DNA from: Trichomonas tenax
Lineage: Eukaryota > Parabasalia > Trichomonadida > Trichomonadidae
Length of the DNA: 61,578 nt
Assembly (NCBI GenBank): GCA_023091735.1
Contig: JALKBU010000203.1
Coordinates: 1-61,578 of the forward strand
Reading direction: 5' to 3'
This document shows, in pieces, positions 26,937-38,700 of this stretch (positions are counted from its first letter, which is position 1; every line of letters starts with the position of its first letter). Both the position numbers and the translations under genes were made by a program. The notes beneath the pieces were generated by a model. That model did no database searches. It worked only from the letters and a program-made list of their open reading frames with translations, and was not told the DNA's origin.

Positions 26937-28345
26937 TTATTCGACCATAAGTGTGGCCTCAATTGTTTCTGAGGAGATGAGATCGTCCTCGTCTTTGACC
27001 TTGAGGCGGAGATTGTGTGAACCTCTTGCAAGATTTGTCGGGACTGTCCAGTAGAAGCCGAATGGCTTGAGTGCCTGATGGTGCTTCTCCGTCCTTGTGA
27101 TTTCATTGTACTCTCCATCATCGATTTGAAGGAGGATGCGGAGGTCTTTTCCGAGTTCAACATCATCAACGACAACGAAACCAATTGACTTTTCGCCTTG
27201 GCTTAGAAATTCCTCACTTCAATATATGCGGAATGTTCATGACGCCGTAATCAATCTCGTATATGGATTCGGTTGTTGGCCTAAGTCCATATCTGTCCTC
27301 GGCCCAGATTACAAGACTATGTTTCATTCCTGGCTTGATTGGCTCAGGGATTGAGAAATCCACTGAGAAAGATTTTCCTTCATTAGCATCTGCAGGTGAT
27401 TCTGTAAAATCAACAGTACCTGCTGTTTCAACGCACCCGTTATTCAATTTAAATTTGATTAAGACTAATTCTTCATCCCAGTCAGAACCTCCAATTGTTA
27501 TATTTTGGCCAACAAAGTATCTATATTTTGGTTCCTATCTAAATGTCATCCATGGAGGTTGTGAAACATATATGTATCCTCTAACTAGATGGGAGTAAAA
27601 CTTCTTATCAGAGGCAGAAAATTCATACTTGAGGACTGGGCCATTTCTAACATTAATTTTCCAGGACCAATAGAATTCTCTATTCGCTTCATCTGCTGTA
27701 TATTCAAAATACTCAGCTTTATCGTTTAAGGCATATCGATACCATACTTTTCGCCAACATATTGCTCAAGTATCTTGAATTTCAAAGTAACATATTTGTT
27801 CTTTTCGTAATATTCCTTCTTTTCTGTTAAATCAAAAACCTGTGGTTATGTATTCATGCTGTTGTGTGGGACAATTGTAAATCCGAATACAGATGTTGTT
27901 CCACCCTGGATTTCTTTATTTCTCCATGCAAACGAGTACATAGAGTTGCCGACTGTTGAACACTCGGACAATCTTTGCCAGAATGGCATATCAGCAGGGG
28001 ACAAAGACTGACCTGGCATTCTTTGGACTGATTTGAGGCTCATTGTGTCAACACTAGGAAGTTTTCCGTAGTCTTTGTTGAAAATTGTATAATACAGTTC
28101 TGGATAATCATTAGAAGATGTCAGACCTCTGCCATCATTTCTGATAGTGATCTCATTCTCATCATTGCCTGCAAACTCGGAGTCCGCGAAAACACCAAGA
28201 TCAATGGTTTTCGGGAAGTATCCATTGTTCGTGACATTGAACATTATTTGCAAGAATTTGGGACCCTCTTGGCGCTGAGTGTAGTACTTAACAGTGATAT
28301 CATCGGTTGTGGATTGAAGGTTATATAATATACCCGAAATAATCT
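26937..28345 (-). pseudogene. Broken gene for a large beta-rich, probably surface, protein (3' part)
   Basis: Reading the minus strand from ~28345, protein-like sequence runs ILYNLQSTTDDITVKYYTQR, MFNVTNNGYFPKTIDLGVFA, WYRYALNDKAEYFEYTADEA, IPEPIKPGMKHSLVIWAEDR and GFVVVDDVELGKDLRILLQ. It ends at TAA 26939-26937. It is disabled by TAA (27848-27846), a frameshift near 27735-27755, TAG (27537-27535) and a TGA with frameshift near 27200-27216. Upstream of ~28345 the frame closes with stops, so the 5' part is missing. The content resembles tandem Ig/cadherin-like strands of the long extracellular proteins common in trichomonads, but I cannot name the family. The TAA and TAG stops are each one C-to-T change from a Gln codon. 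The 3' end retains near-normal codon use, suggesting recent loss. Confidence 0.75.
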
Positions 28346-28364
28346 ATTAGACCCTTAATAAAAG

Positions 28365-28372
28365 TCACTTTT
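28365..28372 (+). promoter_or_regulatory. Initiator of the EGF/IPT membrane protein gene
   Basis: TCACTTTT, a full TCAYTTTY match, 38 bp before the ATG at 28403. Confidence 0.55.
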
Positions 28373-28402
28373 GTGATACTTTTTGTAAACAAAATTTTGG
28401 CA

Positions 28403-29680
28403 ATGTTTTTGTTTTGTCTTTTTCTTCTTTTTGATTTCGGCGCTGCGAAGAAGAAAAAGACAAAGAAAGGTGACACTATGTTCGACAAAGTGCAGAACGA
28501 AGAGGAGTTTGTATCACGAATGCCAAAGAGAACAGCTTTGCCAACACAAACATCAGATCCGACGCAGACACCATTACCAACAGTCACACGAACGTCTATG
28601 GAATGGAGAAAGCTCGTCAATTTCGAAAAATATAATCCAAAAGCTTTCAAAGATATTTTCATAATTTTAAAACCAACGCCAAATCCAACTCCATCACCTG
28701 TACCACCACCGACATCGACTGCTTCACCATACCCTACGCCGTCGCCATCCATTAACAAATATTGGTATTTATATCAATTAAGGCCGCAATCTAATCCGAA
28801 TAAAACAGATCCGTATGATAAAGCACCAAAACAGAGGCATGAAGAACACATCCCAATTACACCGACACGAATTCCTTCGAAAACTCCCGATCCAACAATA
28901 ATTCCGTCCAATTATAACGAATCGGACTTCGATTGGCTCAAAATCGATATTGGATATGATACCTCAAACTTCACAATACTAAATGAATCAAATATCGCAG
29001 CATCAGAAAATCAAAAAAGAAAACAAAGAAAAGCACGAAAAGAAACATTGAAAATGAAGAACCAAAGGCAAAAATCATATCCAGAATATGGATTATGCCA
29101 CAGAGCAGCGAAATTAATCGATGGAAAATGTGTTTGCCAGAATGGTTTAATAGGGGATGGATTTCAAAAATGCATTTATCCGATTTCAACAATTGTTCAT
29201 GTGTCACCACGAAAACTGAGTTCATTAGTTAACACAATGGTCAAAGTCACCATTCAGCCTTTGGGATTCATCCCACAGAGCGCTTTTTGCATGGTTGGGA
29301 TGACAGTTATAAAAGGAACAATAATAAGCGAGAATGAAATATTATGCGAAGTTACTCCAAAAATAGGACGATCAAGAATTGGCGTTTCCTTTGACGGAGT
29401 TTCTTGGGACAGAGAAAGATATCCTGTGATATTCGAAAGAAAGTTTGTCGCTTTTTTACGATTGTCCACAAGGATCTCTAACAGTTTGATAATCGCTGTA
29501 TTACTTATTGGCTTTGCCGTCGCTTTGCGATTTTGGTATCTTCACAGAGAATTCGAAGATCTAAAACAAAAGATCGAAGAAAAACGAAAGCAAATTTTAG
29601 AGATGAGAAAACATCAACAACAAAAGAGAAAGAAACCAAAACAAAGGGCAAAGAAGAGAGCACCACAAGCTGATGAGTAA
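28403..29680 (+). CDS. Type I membrane protein with Pro/Thr stalk, EGF-like and IPT-like modules
   Basis: 425 aa. Signal peptide MFLFCLFLLFDFGAA, then a Lys run. A Thr/Pro-rich region (~50-170: PTQTSDPTQTPLP; PTPNPTPSPVPPPTSTAS) is likely an extended, possibly O-glycosylated, stalk. A Cys-rich EGF-like piece follows at ~232-256 (C..HRAAKLIDGKCVCQNGLIGDG..C). An IPT/TIG-like Ig fold comes next at ~260-345 (VSPRKLSSLVNTMVKVTIQP ... ENEILCEVTP ... IGVSFDGVSW). One membrane helix lies at ~355-375 (NSLIIAVLLIGFAVALRFWY). The cytosolic tail is strongly basic and coiled (KQKIEEKRKQILEMRKHQQQ). It resembles a plexin- or receptor-like cell-surface layout in miniature. Function unknown; adhesion or sensing is an inference. 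An in-frame GTG at 28373 was rejected in favour of the ATG that opens the signal peptide. Confidence 0.75.
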   Translation: MFLFCLFLLFDFGAAKKKKTKKGDTMFDKVQNEEEFVSRMPKRTALPTQTSDPTQTPLPTVTRTSMEWRKLVNFEKYNPKAFKDIFIILKPTPNPTPSPVPPPTSTASPYPTPSPSINKYWYLYQLRPQSNPNKTDPYDKAPKQRHEEHIPITPTRIPSKTPDPTIIPSNYNESDFDWLKIDIGYDTSNFTILNESNIAASENQKRKQRKARKETLKMKNQRQKSYPEYGLCHRAAKLIDGKCVCQNGLIGDGFQKCIYPISTIVHVSPRKLSSLVNTMVKVTIQPLGFIPQSAFCMVGMTVIKGTIISENEILCEVTPKIGRSRIGVSFDGVSWDRERYPVIFERKFVAFLRLSTRISNSLIIAVLLIGFAVALRFWYLHREFEDLKQKIEEKRKQILEMRKHQQQKRKKPKQRAKKRAPQADE

Positions 29681-29781
29681 TATAATATATATTTGAATAA
29701 ATATTATGTTTGTATGTGTTTTTAAAAATATAATTTTTTTCCGAAAACATAATAAACAATTTATATATAAAAACAAATGTA

Positions 29782-32700
29782 TTAGTTATTGATCACCTTA
29801 CCAACGACGAGGATATTTGCCTTAATGTTGTAAGATGGGATATTGAATTCCCAAAGAGATTCGACAATTTTGTTCGATTTTGGAGTGAAACTGAAAACAA
29901 CATGAGTTTCCTTTCCTCCTGAAATAAGTTGCGTCTGTGTTTCGCAAATGACTCCGCCACTACTGCTGTCGTATTGCTGAACCCAGGAGACTTCATAGCT
30001 CGTGGACGTTGTGTTGACAATATCAACCTTTCTGATTGATTTTTCGCCGACTTTCTTTGCATTGATCTCGAAAACTCTGACATCAGGTGGAAGCGGCTCT
30101 GTGAACTCTGGCATTCTCCTTCCACCGCTGATATAGTCACTGGGATCGATACCGAGATGGCAGATTGGACGCCTTGAGATTCCCGTGGCTGTGATTTCTG
30201 GCATTGTCAACTTTTGCAAGAATGGAATCTCGCATCTGAATATCGATGAATATTCGTCAACTTCCTTTGGGAGGAATGTGATTATGAACGCCTGGCTTTC
30301 GTTCGGCTTAAGAACACCGTCAGACGGAGAAATAGTGAACGGAGATACGTCAACGCTGTTGTGAAGTGCTGTGAACTTGAAAGTAAACCAGTGATAGTTG
30401 AATGAAATTCCGCACGTGTTTGTTAACACAACTTCGTTGTTAACCTTCGTGTACATCATTGTTGGTGGGAATTCAGCGGTCGTTGCATCCAATGCATACT
30501 TGAGATTATCCGCAGCAGCAGAAACCTTCAAAATCACGTCATGCTTCTCCTTATTAACAAGTGTGTATTGCGGCTCAGGATGATATTCGACAACTTTAAC
30601 GAGCTCGTCAGGATCGAGTCCGCCGAAGTCTTCTTCTTCAGGAAATGATATAGGCGTTGCCGGTTTGTTGTCTTTCCGTGATTTCGCGTGTCCTGGGAAT
30701 TTCCTTGCAGTTGTTTTTGGTTCTGAAGGTGGAGCGATTTGTTGTTGGTTTCGTTGGATTATTATCGATTCGCGACGTGTTACAAACTTTGAATCCTTGA
30801 GAGTGTCGTCCCAGTGCTCGCAGTTCTCATCTTCGAGTTTAATCTTTTGCGTTGTCAAATACTGATTGATAGAATTGTAAGTGACTGGTTTTGATGAGTT
30901 AAATGTCACGAGAACGTTCTTCGTTTCGCCAGGTCTTATGTGTCCAACTGTTGGCGCAAACGTGAATTCATTAAGTTTACCCCAAGTGAATCTTATCACG
31001 CTCTGACTGACACTCTTCATCTGAAAAGTAAGCTTTTGGATTGATCCAATGATGCTCTCCTTGAAAACAAGTTCAGAGTCGTCGTTAGGAAGACCGGAGA
31101 ACAAAATTTCTTCCTTGTTTCCATCACCTGTGAATGAAATGCTCTTTTTGATTCCGCCCATGAGAACAGAGATGTTGATGTCAACCTTTGATGTGCGAAC
31201 TTTCTCTGGTTTGAAAACGATCGGAACATCGAAGTGCGCTCCGCTCTTAATGACAATCTCGCTTTCGACATTGACAGTGAAATCCGCAGATCTCGTTGCA
31301 GACAAAGCAATTGTCGCTGGAACTTTTCCTATATTCTTCAATGTCAAGTATTTCGTCTTCTGCGATCCAACTAAAACTTGACTGAATTTCACTGGTTCCG
31401 CATCAGAAACAATTTCACCACTGGACTCAATAGAGACTTCGGGAAGAGCTCCTGTGCCTTCCATATCGAGTGTCATTGAACTTCCGCCCTTTGTAGAGAT
31501 AATTAGCTGTGATTTGAATGTGTTTGCTTCTCCTGGTGTAAAGGAAATTTGCAATGATTTGGAAGCTCCTGGTTCGATGTCGAATTGCGACTCAGAGACA
31601 CTGAAAACAGGTTTCTTCGGTCCTTTGATATCGATTCCCACTGAGCAAGGAACAGGTTTGATGTTGGAGAGAACGAAATCAACTGTTGTAGTCTGTCCAA
31701 TGATGGTGTTCATCATGTGAAGCAACTTCAATGCAGGAAGGAAAGCAGTGAAATCGGTCTTTGCAATATCCGCCATGATTGCCATTGGTGTTCCAGGGAA
31801 CATCAGTTCGTAGTTGACAGTGTCTATTCCTGGACTGAAAGCAGCAGCAACAAGATTGAGTGGAATGCCATCAGCAAACTGCGGTGGTGCATCAGTGATT
31901 TTAATCATCACGCTTGTAGAAATGTTTTCAACACCCGATGATGGAATCAACTCTGCAAGAATTGTCGCTGATTCGTTTGGATTTACAGTTCTTGATGAAG
32001 GAGAAAGCAAGAAATCGTCGATTTGCAAGTTAACAGGCTTCTTTCCTTTAGATCCTCTCGGTGTCGATGGCTTTACAGCGCCTCTCTTCTTGTCACGAGG
32101 ATTTGTTGTTCTCAGTGTTTCTGGCTCTGCAGGAGAATTCGATACAGCAGGAATCAGCTCGAAATCGAATGGGAATGGACAAGTGTTCGTGATTGTGATA
32201 TTGCTTTGGCTCAATGTGTTCGCAGAGACGTTTCCAAAATCGAGTTTGTTCTGTGGATTGATTGTGAATTGGCTGAAAACGATTTTCGCGGAGAAGAGAA
32301 TTGGAACATTTGCAATCTCAGAACCGCTCACGCAATCGATAACTTTCATCACTATTCCTTTCATTTTCTCGAATTTCTGCGCACTTGTTGTCTGACATGT
32401 TATTGACACGTTAACAGGTTTTCCATCGGGTTGAACACCGCCTTCCATTGGATTGATTTTGATTATCTTCTGAAGAGATTGTTTCTGGAACGAAAATTTG
32501 TACAAAAGAGGATATTTCGACTTTGATTTGATTCCAAGAATGAAGTTTCCAACATTGTTCGTCTTCAAATCGCCGAAGTTGACATGATCGAGGCCCTTAG
32601 GGAACACCAATTCAAAGTTTGCTTCGAATGTTTCCGCTGTGAAGTTAACGTGAAGAGATGAAAATGTTCGCAACTTTGTTCGATCCATAACATCAATCTG

Positions 32701-35700
32701 GATTGCTTTCTTGATCGAAAATGGCTTCGAAGAGCAATATTTGACTTCAACATATGCACTGCTCTTTGCCAAAATGAAACCTTCAACAGCAGAAAATGTG
32801 AAATTTGGGCCTAAAATATTTCCACCCTTTACGTGCCAGAAAGCAGGAATTCTTCCACTGTTTTTGAGTTCGAATTTGCATGATCTGCTCTGATTCACAA
32901 GAACCTTTTCGAAGTCGATGTTTGCATCCGCGCATTCTATTACAGGAATGCATCCATTACCAACGAAGTTGAGAACAACTGGTTCAGGATTATCAAGTAT
33001 CTGCATAGTTAATGTATTCTTGAATGTATCAGCAGCGATTGGCGTGAAACTGACATTAACATCAACAGAACCCATTGGAGGGATTACAACCTTTTCTTTA
33101 TCGATTCCCCATGGAGACTTAGGCCCGTAATCTGCTAAAATAAGCGTAACTTCTGCAGGAAAGTCAGTAACATTCTGTAAATGCAATGGCTGCTTGTAAG
33201 CTCCCTTTCCACCTTTTCCTTTCTCCTTGACGATGATTTGCGACCCGAAGTGGTATTCTTTGAGTTCTGTGACGTATATCATTTCAGTCTTTGGTGTGAG
33301 TTTCGGCGTTGTCTTTCCGAAAATATTGTTCACGTTTCTGTCAATGTTTGGATGTATTACAATGATTGAAAGAGGAAGTTTGATTGGCAGCGAATGAGCG
33401 TTAATGATTCCGAATTGCATTTCACCATTGAATGTTCCGATCTCTTTGGCTTCAAAGAAGAATTCTATTGGAAGATTCGAATTCGCATCGATTCTCCATC
33501 TTGGCGTCATATGGGGAACTTCAATTGGCTGTTCTTCATCTAGCTTTTGTAACTCTGCTTTAATTTCTTCGCTCTCTGGATTTTCAGAAAGTTGTGCTTC
33601 GAGTTCCGCCTTTCTTTCTGCTTTGGCCTTTTCATGCATTCCTTTGATTGCGTTAAGATAATTATTTCTAAACTGCGCAGCCAAATTTTCATCAACTTTC
33701 ATCAAGAAACCAGATGACTTTGTCTGCATAAGTTTAGGAGCAGTCATTGATTCTTCTGTTAATGATTTAGGTGGTTCAATCATTCTCCTGAAAGCTTCTG
33801 CCTTTAGTTCAGTCATTCCTGGAACGAACTTAAGTAGCTCTTCATTTTGCTGAAGAATAGATGATTGTCCAGAGATAATAAGAACTGTCTGATAACGCAT
33901 CGAATAATCAGAAACAGCGAATAGATCGATAACACGAGGAATCTTCTCTGGAAGAGCTTTAACTGTTGATTTTCTTCGCAATTTAGTTGGCTGGAACTTT
34001 TCTTCTTCCTCTTCGAGAACAATTGTTTTATCCCGATTTCCGAAGTTATCGCTCATTGACAAAACAGTTTTGACGACAGATCCGAGCGTGAATTGGAATA
34101 ACAAGAATGGATACGAAGCTGGATCAACAGCAAATGCGCCTTTTCCTCTTGCTTTCTTTGCAGTTTGTAATCTTGGTGCAGCGCCTTTCTTTGATGCGTC
34201 TTTTCCATTCTTTGCATCATCAATGTTCACTTGGATTCCCATCAATTTGTTTCTGTAATTTTCACGCTTAGAGTCAACTTCTTGCTGCTTTTCTGGTGTC
34301 AGGGCTGCATATTCTTCTTCAGTCATATCAAAGATTGCTTGGAGCTCTTCTTTCATCTTATCGAGCTCTGCTTGTTTCTTCGCGATATCGATTGCCTCCA
34401 TTCTGCTTGAAATGATTGTTTCGTTTGCATTTAATGCGATGAAGTAGAAATAGTGGACTCTTATTGCGCTCATTATATACTGAATGATCATTTCGTACGT
34501 TGTCTGCTCTTTACGTGGAATAACGAGAAGTGGGTCATTGTTAAATTCATCAGCAGCGCCTTTAGTTTTGAGAATATGTAAAACAAATTGTTCGCTATCG
34601 TTATTGAGAGGAATTCCCGACAAACCATCAATGACGAATCCATTTGCATAAATAGGATCATTGAGATGATCATGGAGCTTCTGAATATAGTCTTTTCCAG
34701 CTGCATCTTTATGCATATCCTTCCAAACGTTATCGAGAACGACAACAGGAACATTGCCCATGTATTTTGCAAGTTCGTTTGCAACTGTTGTCTTTCCGCT
34801 ACTCGGCGGACCGTGAACTAAAGCACAGAATGAGAAACTTGCGACACCTTTCATTGACTCATAGCTTTGAGAACGCTGCATAACTTCACTTTCTTTGAAG
34901 ATATTTGGTGTCTCACCAAGACTGCTTAATATTAAGTCAGCATCGAAGTTCTTGGAATAGACTTCAATAGGGAAATCCGTTGGGTTCACGAGGTTAATTG
35001 TTTTAGACTTCTTTCCTTGCATCAAAGTTGTAACTCCAAAGTCAACCTTTTCTGGATCGAATTGGACTTTAAGCTGTATTCCACTGCCTTTGAGTGTAAT
35101 ATATGTCTGCTGTTGGTTGTAAAGAACTGATATTGGCAGTATCATTTGATATAATTTTTCAGCAATTGGCGTGAAAATGACATCAATATTTTGGAATGAA
35201 CACGGAGGTAATGTTCCTTCAGTTTGAGAAACTTTGAAAACAGGTGTTGAGCTTTTGTTGGTTTTCTGTTTAATAGCATCAATATATTCAGCTGGATGGA
35301 CTTTATATTTCACAGGAACATTGTTCATATTCTGCATTTGAAGCGTGACAATCTGCTTTTCACCAACAATCGTGTTGCTGAAGTTAATGTGACACTCAGA
35401 TATTGTCAAAGATGGCGCTGTGATGTTTGTTGTTATATAAACCAAGTAACCAAACTCTTCGTTGATGATAACAGGAACTTTATATGTTGCTGGTCCTAGT
35501 GTATTAATTGTGCGTTCCTCAGATGAAAATTTGATTGTTAGTGGAATTGATTCGTTTGGATTTACATCTCTGTATTTGAGATTATCGAACTTGAAGCCCG
35601 TTCCTCTGATGTTTTTGTCGAATATATCGAATCCAAATATGTGATTGCCTATAACCTTCACATTGAATGATTTCTGGAATTCACTTCCAAGCATTATTTC

Positions 35701-38700
35701 TCCAAAATCAAAAGTAAATTCGGATATTGCAAATCCATTAAAGTTCTTTGGAATGTGTGAATATGGATTCTTCTTTATCTTTTCCATGAACGATGGGCGT
35801 TTGTACATCTCAAGCAATCTATCGTTGATATATTTTCTCTCCATATTCGCGGCTTGTTCAGGTGTAGCATTTGGATAATACATCCTTATTTGATCATTTT
35901 GTGTTCTTGTTAAATCGAACTCCATTCTTGGATATGTTGCTTTAATTCTGATACTGACGCGTTCTTCATCGAACTGTCCAATCCTGATGAAAAACATCTC
36001 ATTGTATTCTTTAAAGAGACCAGGAATGATACTGATATTGAAAACTTGTTGAGTTCCTGATTTAAGTGTTCCTTTCATTGGCGAAACATTGAACTCCTGA
36101 ACTTTTGTGCCTTTTGGTATCTGCACGCTGTAATCGAAGTTGAAGTCACTCATACTCTTGAGTACAACTTCTCCTCTGAGTGTTTCTGTTGCAATTGCAG
36201 AATCAAAGTTGAATTCTTGAGGAGAAATCGAATAATCAAACGCAGCACTTGAACCTCTAAGATCGATATTATAACTTGGACCGCCGATTACGTGACATAT
36301 TGCACGGCCGCTAAACTTTGCAGGACCTTCTTCATCATTAGGAGCGGCAAAGAATGAGAAGAATATTTTCTCTTCAGAATTCGCCAGAAGAGGTCCTTTC
36401 ATTGGTGTAATATCGAAAACCATTTTCTGTCCTTGATCTTTAGTTTCTATTTCCCACCAATAATCAACTTTGATTGTATGTGGGTTCTTCATTATAATAG
36501 TTTCTGTTTTCTCTGTTGATTTTGACAGTGTACCAAAGTTCACAACAGTTGATGAAAAGCTGACATTTGGAAACTCAATGATACCTTTCAAGTCAACAAA
36601 GAAAGTTTGTGGATTTGCATCACTCTTCATGATGATTTTTCTATCTATAATTTCACTCTGATAGTTCTCTTTGTAGAATGGATTAAAAGTAACAGTGAAT
36701 GTCTTTGATTCATCAGGTTCCATCTCGAAATGTGTTGGTGACATAACGAATGGCTCTTGGCATGTTGCTGTGATTCCGAATTTCATCGGAGTTGTGTTTG
36801 TAATAGTGTTTACAAGGACTATTGGTTTTATTTCTTTAGGAATGTGTATCTTTCCGTTTTCATCAGGAACATATGAATGCAAGAAAGTGAGTAATGGCTT
36901 TTCGATACTTATTAAAACTTTGTTGATTCGTCCGAATATCCTTGGTGTGAAGAAATCGTGCTTTTGCTTATTTATTATTGTTGAGAGCTGAGGAACCATT
37001 TCGAAATCGCATGGTGCTGACGATAAAACTGTTATTGTAAAAGATTGTGATGAATAAGCGTTCAAAATCAAATGTTCAGGCATAATCTCATATTTGAAAG
37101 AATCATTTGGTGATGTTAATTTAGCTTTAGGAGCAGACCATCGGAGATCGATATTCTTTCTTCCTTTGTTTTGTATTGTGAATTCTTTTGTCTGTTTTTC
37201 ACCTGCAAATACGTAAGCGAGATTAATTTCATCAAGTGGGATACTTGGAACGAGAACATTACCGACACCTCTTGCTTTAACATTTATATATATTGGTGTT
37301 AAATGCTCGAAAAGAAATTGAACCGTTGTATCAAATAAAGCTGTATCATCTAATGTAGCTGTTATCGGAACGTATTCTGTTGCTCCTGGTTGTATTCTTC
37401 CTGACAATTTCATCAACTTGAAAATAGTTGAAGGATTTGCTAATTGTGCTTTATATGTCGCTTCTATCAACGATGTATTTCTTATTTCGATGATTTGTTG
37501 GTGCGTTTTAAGAACTTCAACTTCCCCAAAGGAAATTGGAGATGTCGGATACTCAAGTGTTGGTCCAATGCATAAAGCTTTGAATGAAAACTTGATGACA
37601 TTTTTAGGATCTCCAGAAACACGAATTGCTCTTGTAATCGAGTGATTTCCTAATTGCAAGAATGTTATTGTCACTGGGAATGCTTTTGTTGAGTTTGGAT
37701 CAATAATTCCGCTTGTTTGAGGTATTTCTAGAGTCCATCCATATTCATCTGCTAAATTAACATCTTCGTATTCATACTTTGCGTGCAATTTTGTCTTATT
37801 CACAAGATTTAGCTCGAAATTATACGAATGCCCAATGAACACATTGCCTATATCTATGTCTGGCGTTTCAATGGATAATTTAGGATACATACACGTTGCT
37901 TGTATAGGAATTGTCAACAAAGGAAAAGAATATTTTGGATTTGTCATAACTAATGATGTGTTGTAATCTTGGATAGTTACTGGTATAAATTCGACTGTTA
38001 TGTCATGGTGCGACTTAGATCTTATTGTTGCGACCTCTGGATACACAGTAAATTCGCGAATGTGTATATTCGAACTTTGCAATATTTGTACACGATAATC
38101 GAGTGGTATATCTGATACATTTGTCACACGCACAGTCTGTTTGTATGTAAATCCATAGCTTACCGATTTAAAATTAATTAATTTTGTATTGCATTGAAAT
38201 GAAGGCCCAACAATACGTCCATTGACCGCAAATGAAGGATTATTGTATTCAGCACCGACAATTTTAAATCTAAATGTTTCATTAAATTGCCCAACTTTCA
38301 ATGCATATAAACGAAACTGAATTGGCATCGCCATTCCAACGCTTATTTTTCCAGATTTGGGATAAAAGTCGAATTTAAGACTTGTTTCTTCCTCTATTAA
38401 AGAAAACTCGACATCAGTGTTTCCCATGTTTTTAAGCGTGACTTGGTAATCATATGAATTGTCAAGTGCTATATGCCCTGTGTTGATTGAAGATACGTCG
38501 AAAGCAGCATCAGGTGCTAAGCATTTTCCTGTGATCAAAATCGGAATTCTATCACCTGACTCGATATTTGTGAGATAAGCTGTAGTTCTTGTGAGACCTT
38601 CCTTCGTTGGTGAAAATTTCGCGATTAAATTATATGATTGATGCGGCCAAATCTCTCCTTCGATTGGTTCGATCTTTAATTCATCCGATTTAAACATGAA

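Noticed and set aside
27846..27878. A 33-nt GT...ACAG segment that would remove the in-frame TAA of the 26.9-28.3 kb pseudogene
   Set aside because: It lacks the GTA(T/Y) 5' splice site and the CTAAC branch signal seen in the real mini-intron, and the gene has other frameshifts and stops.
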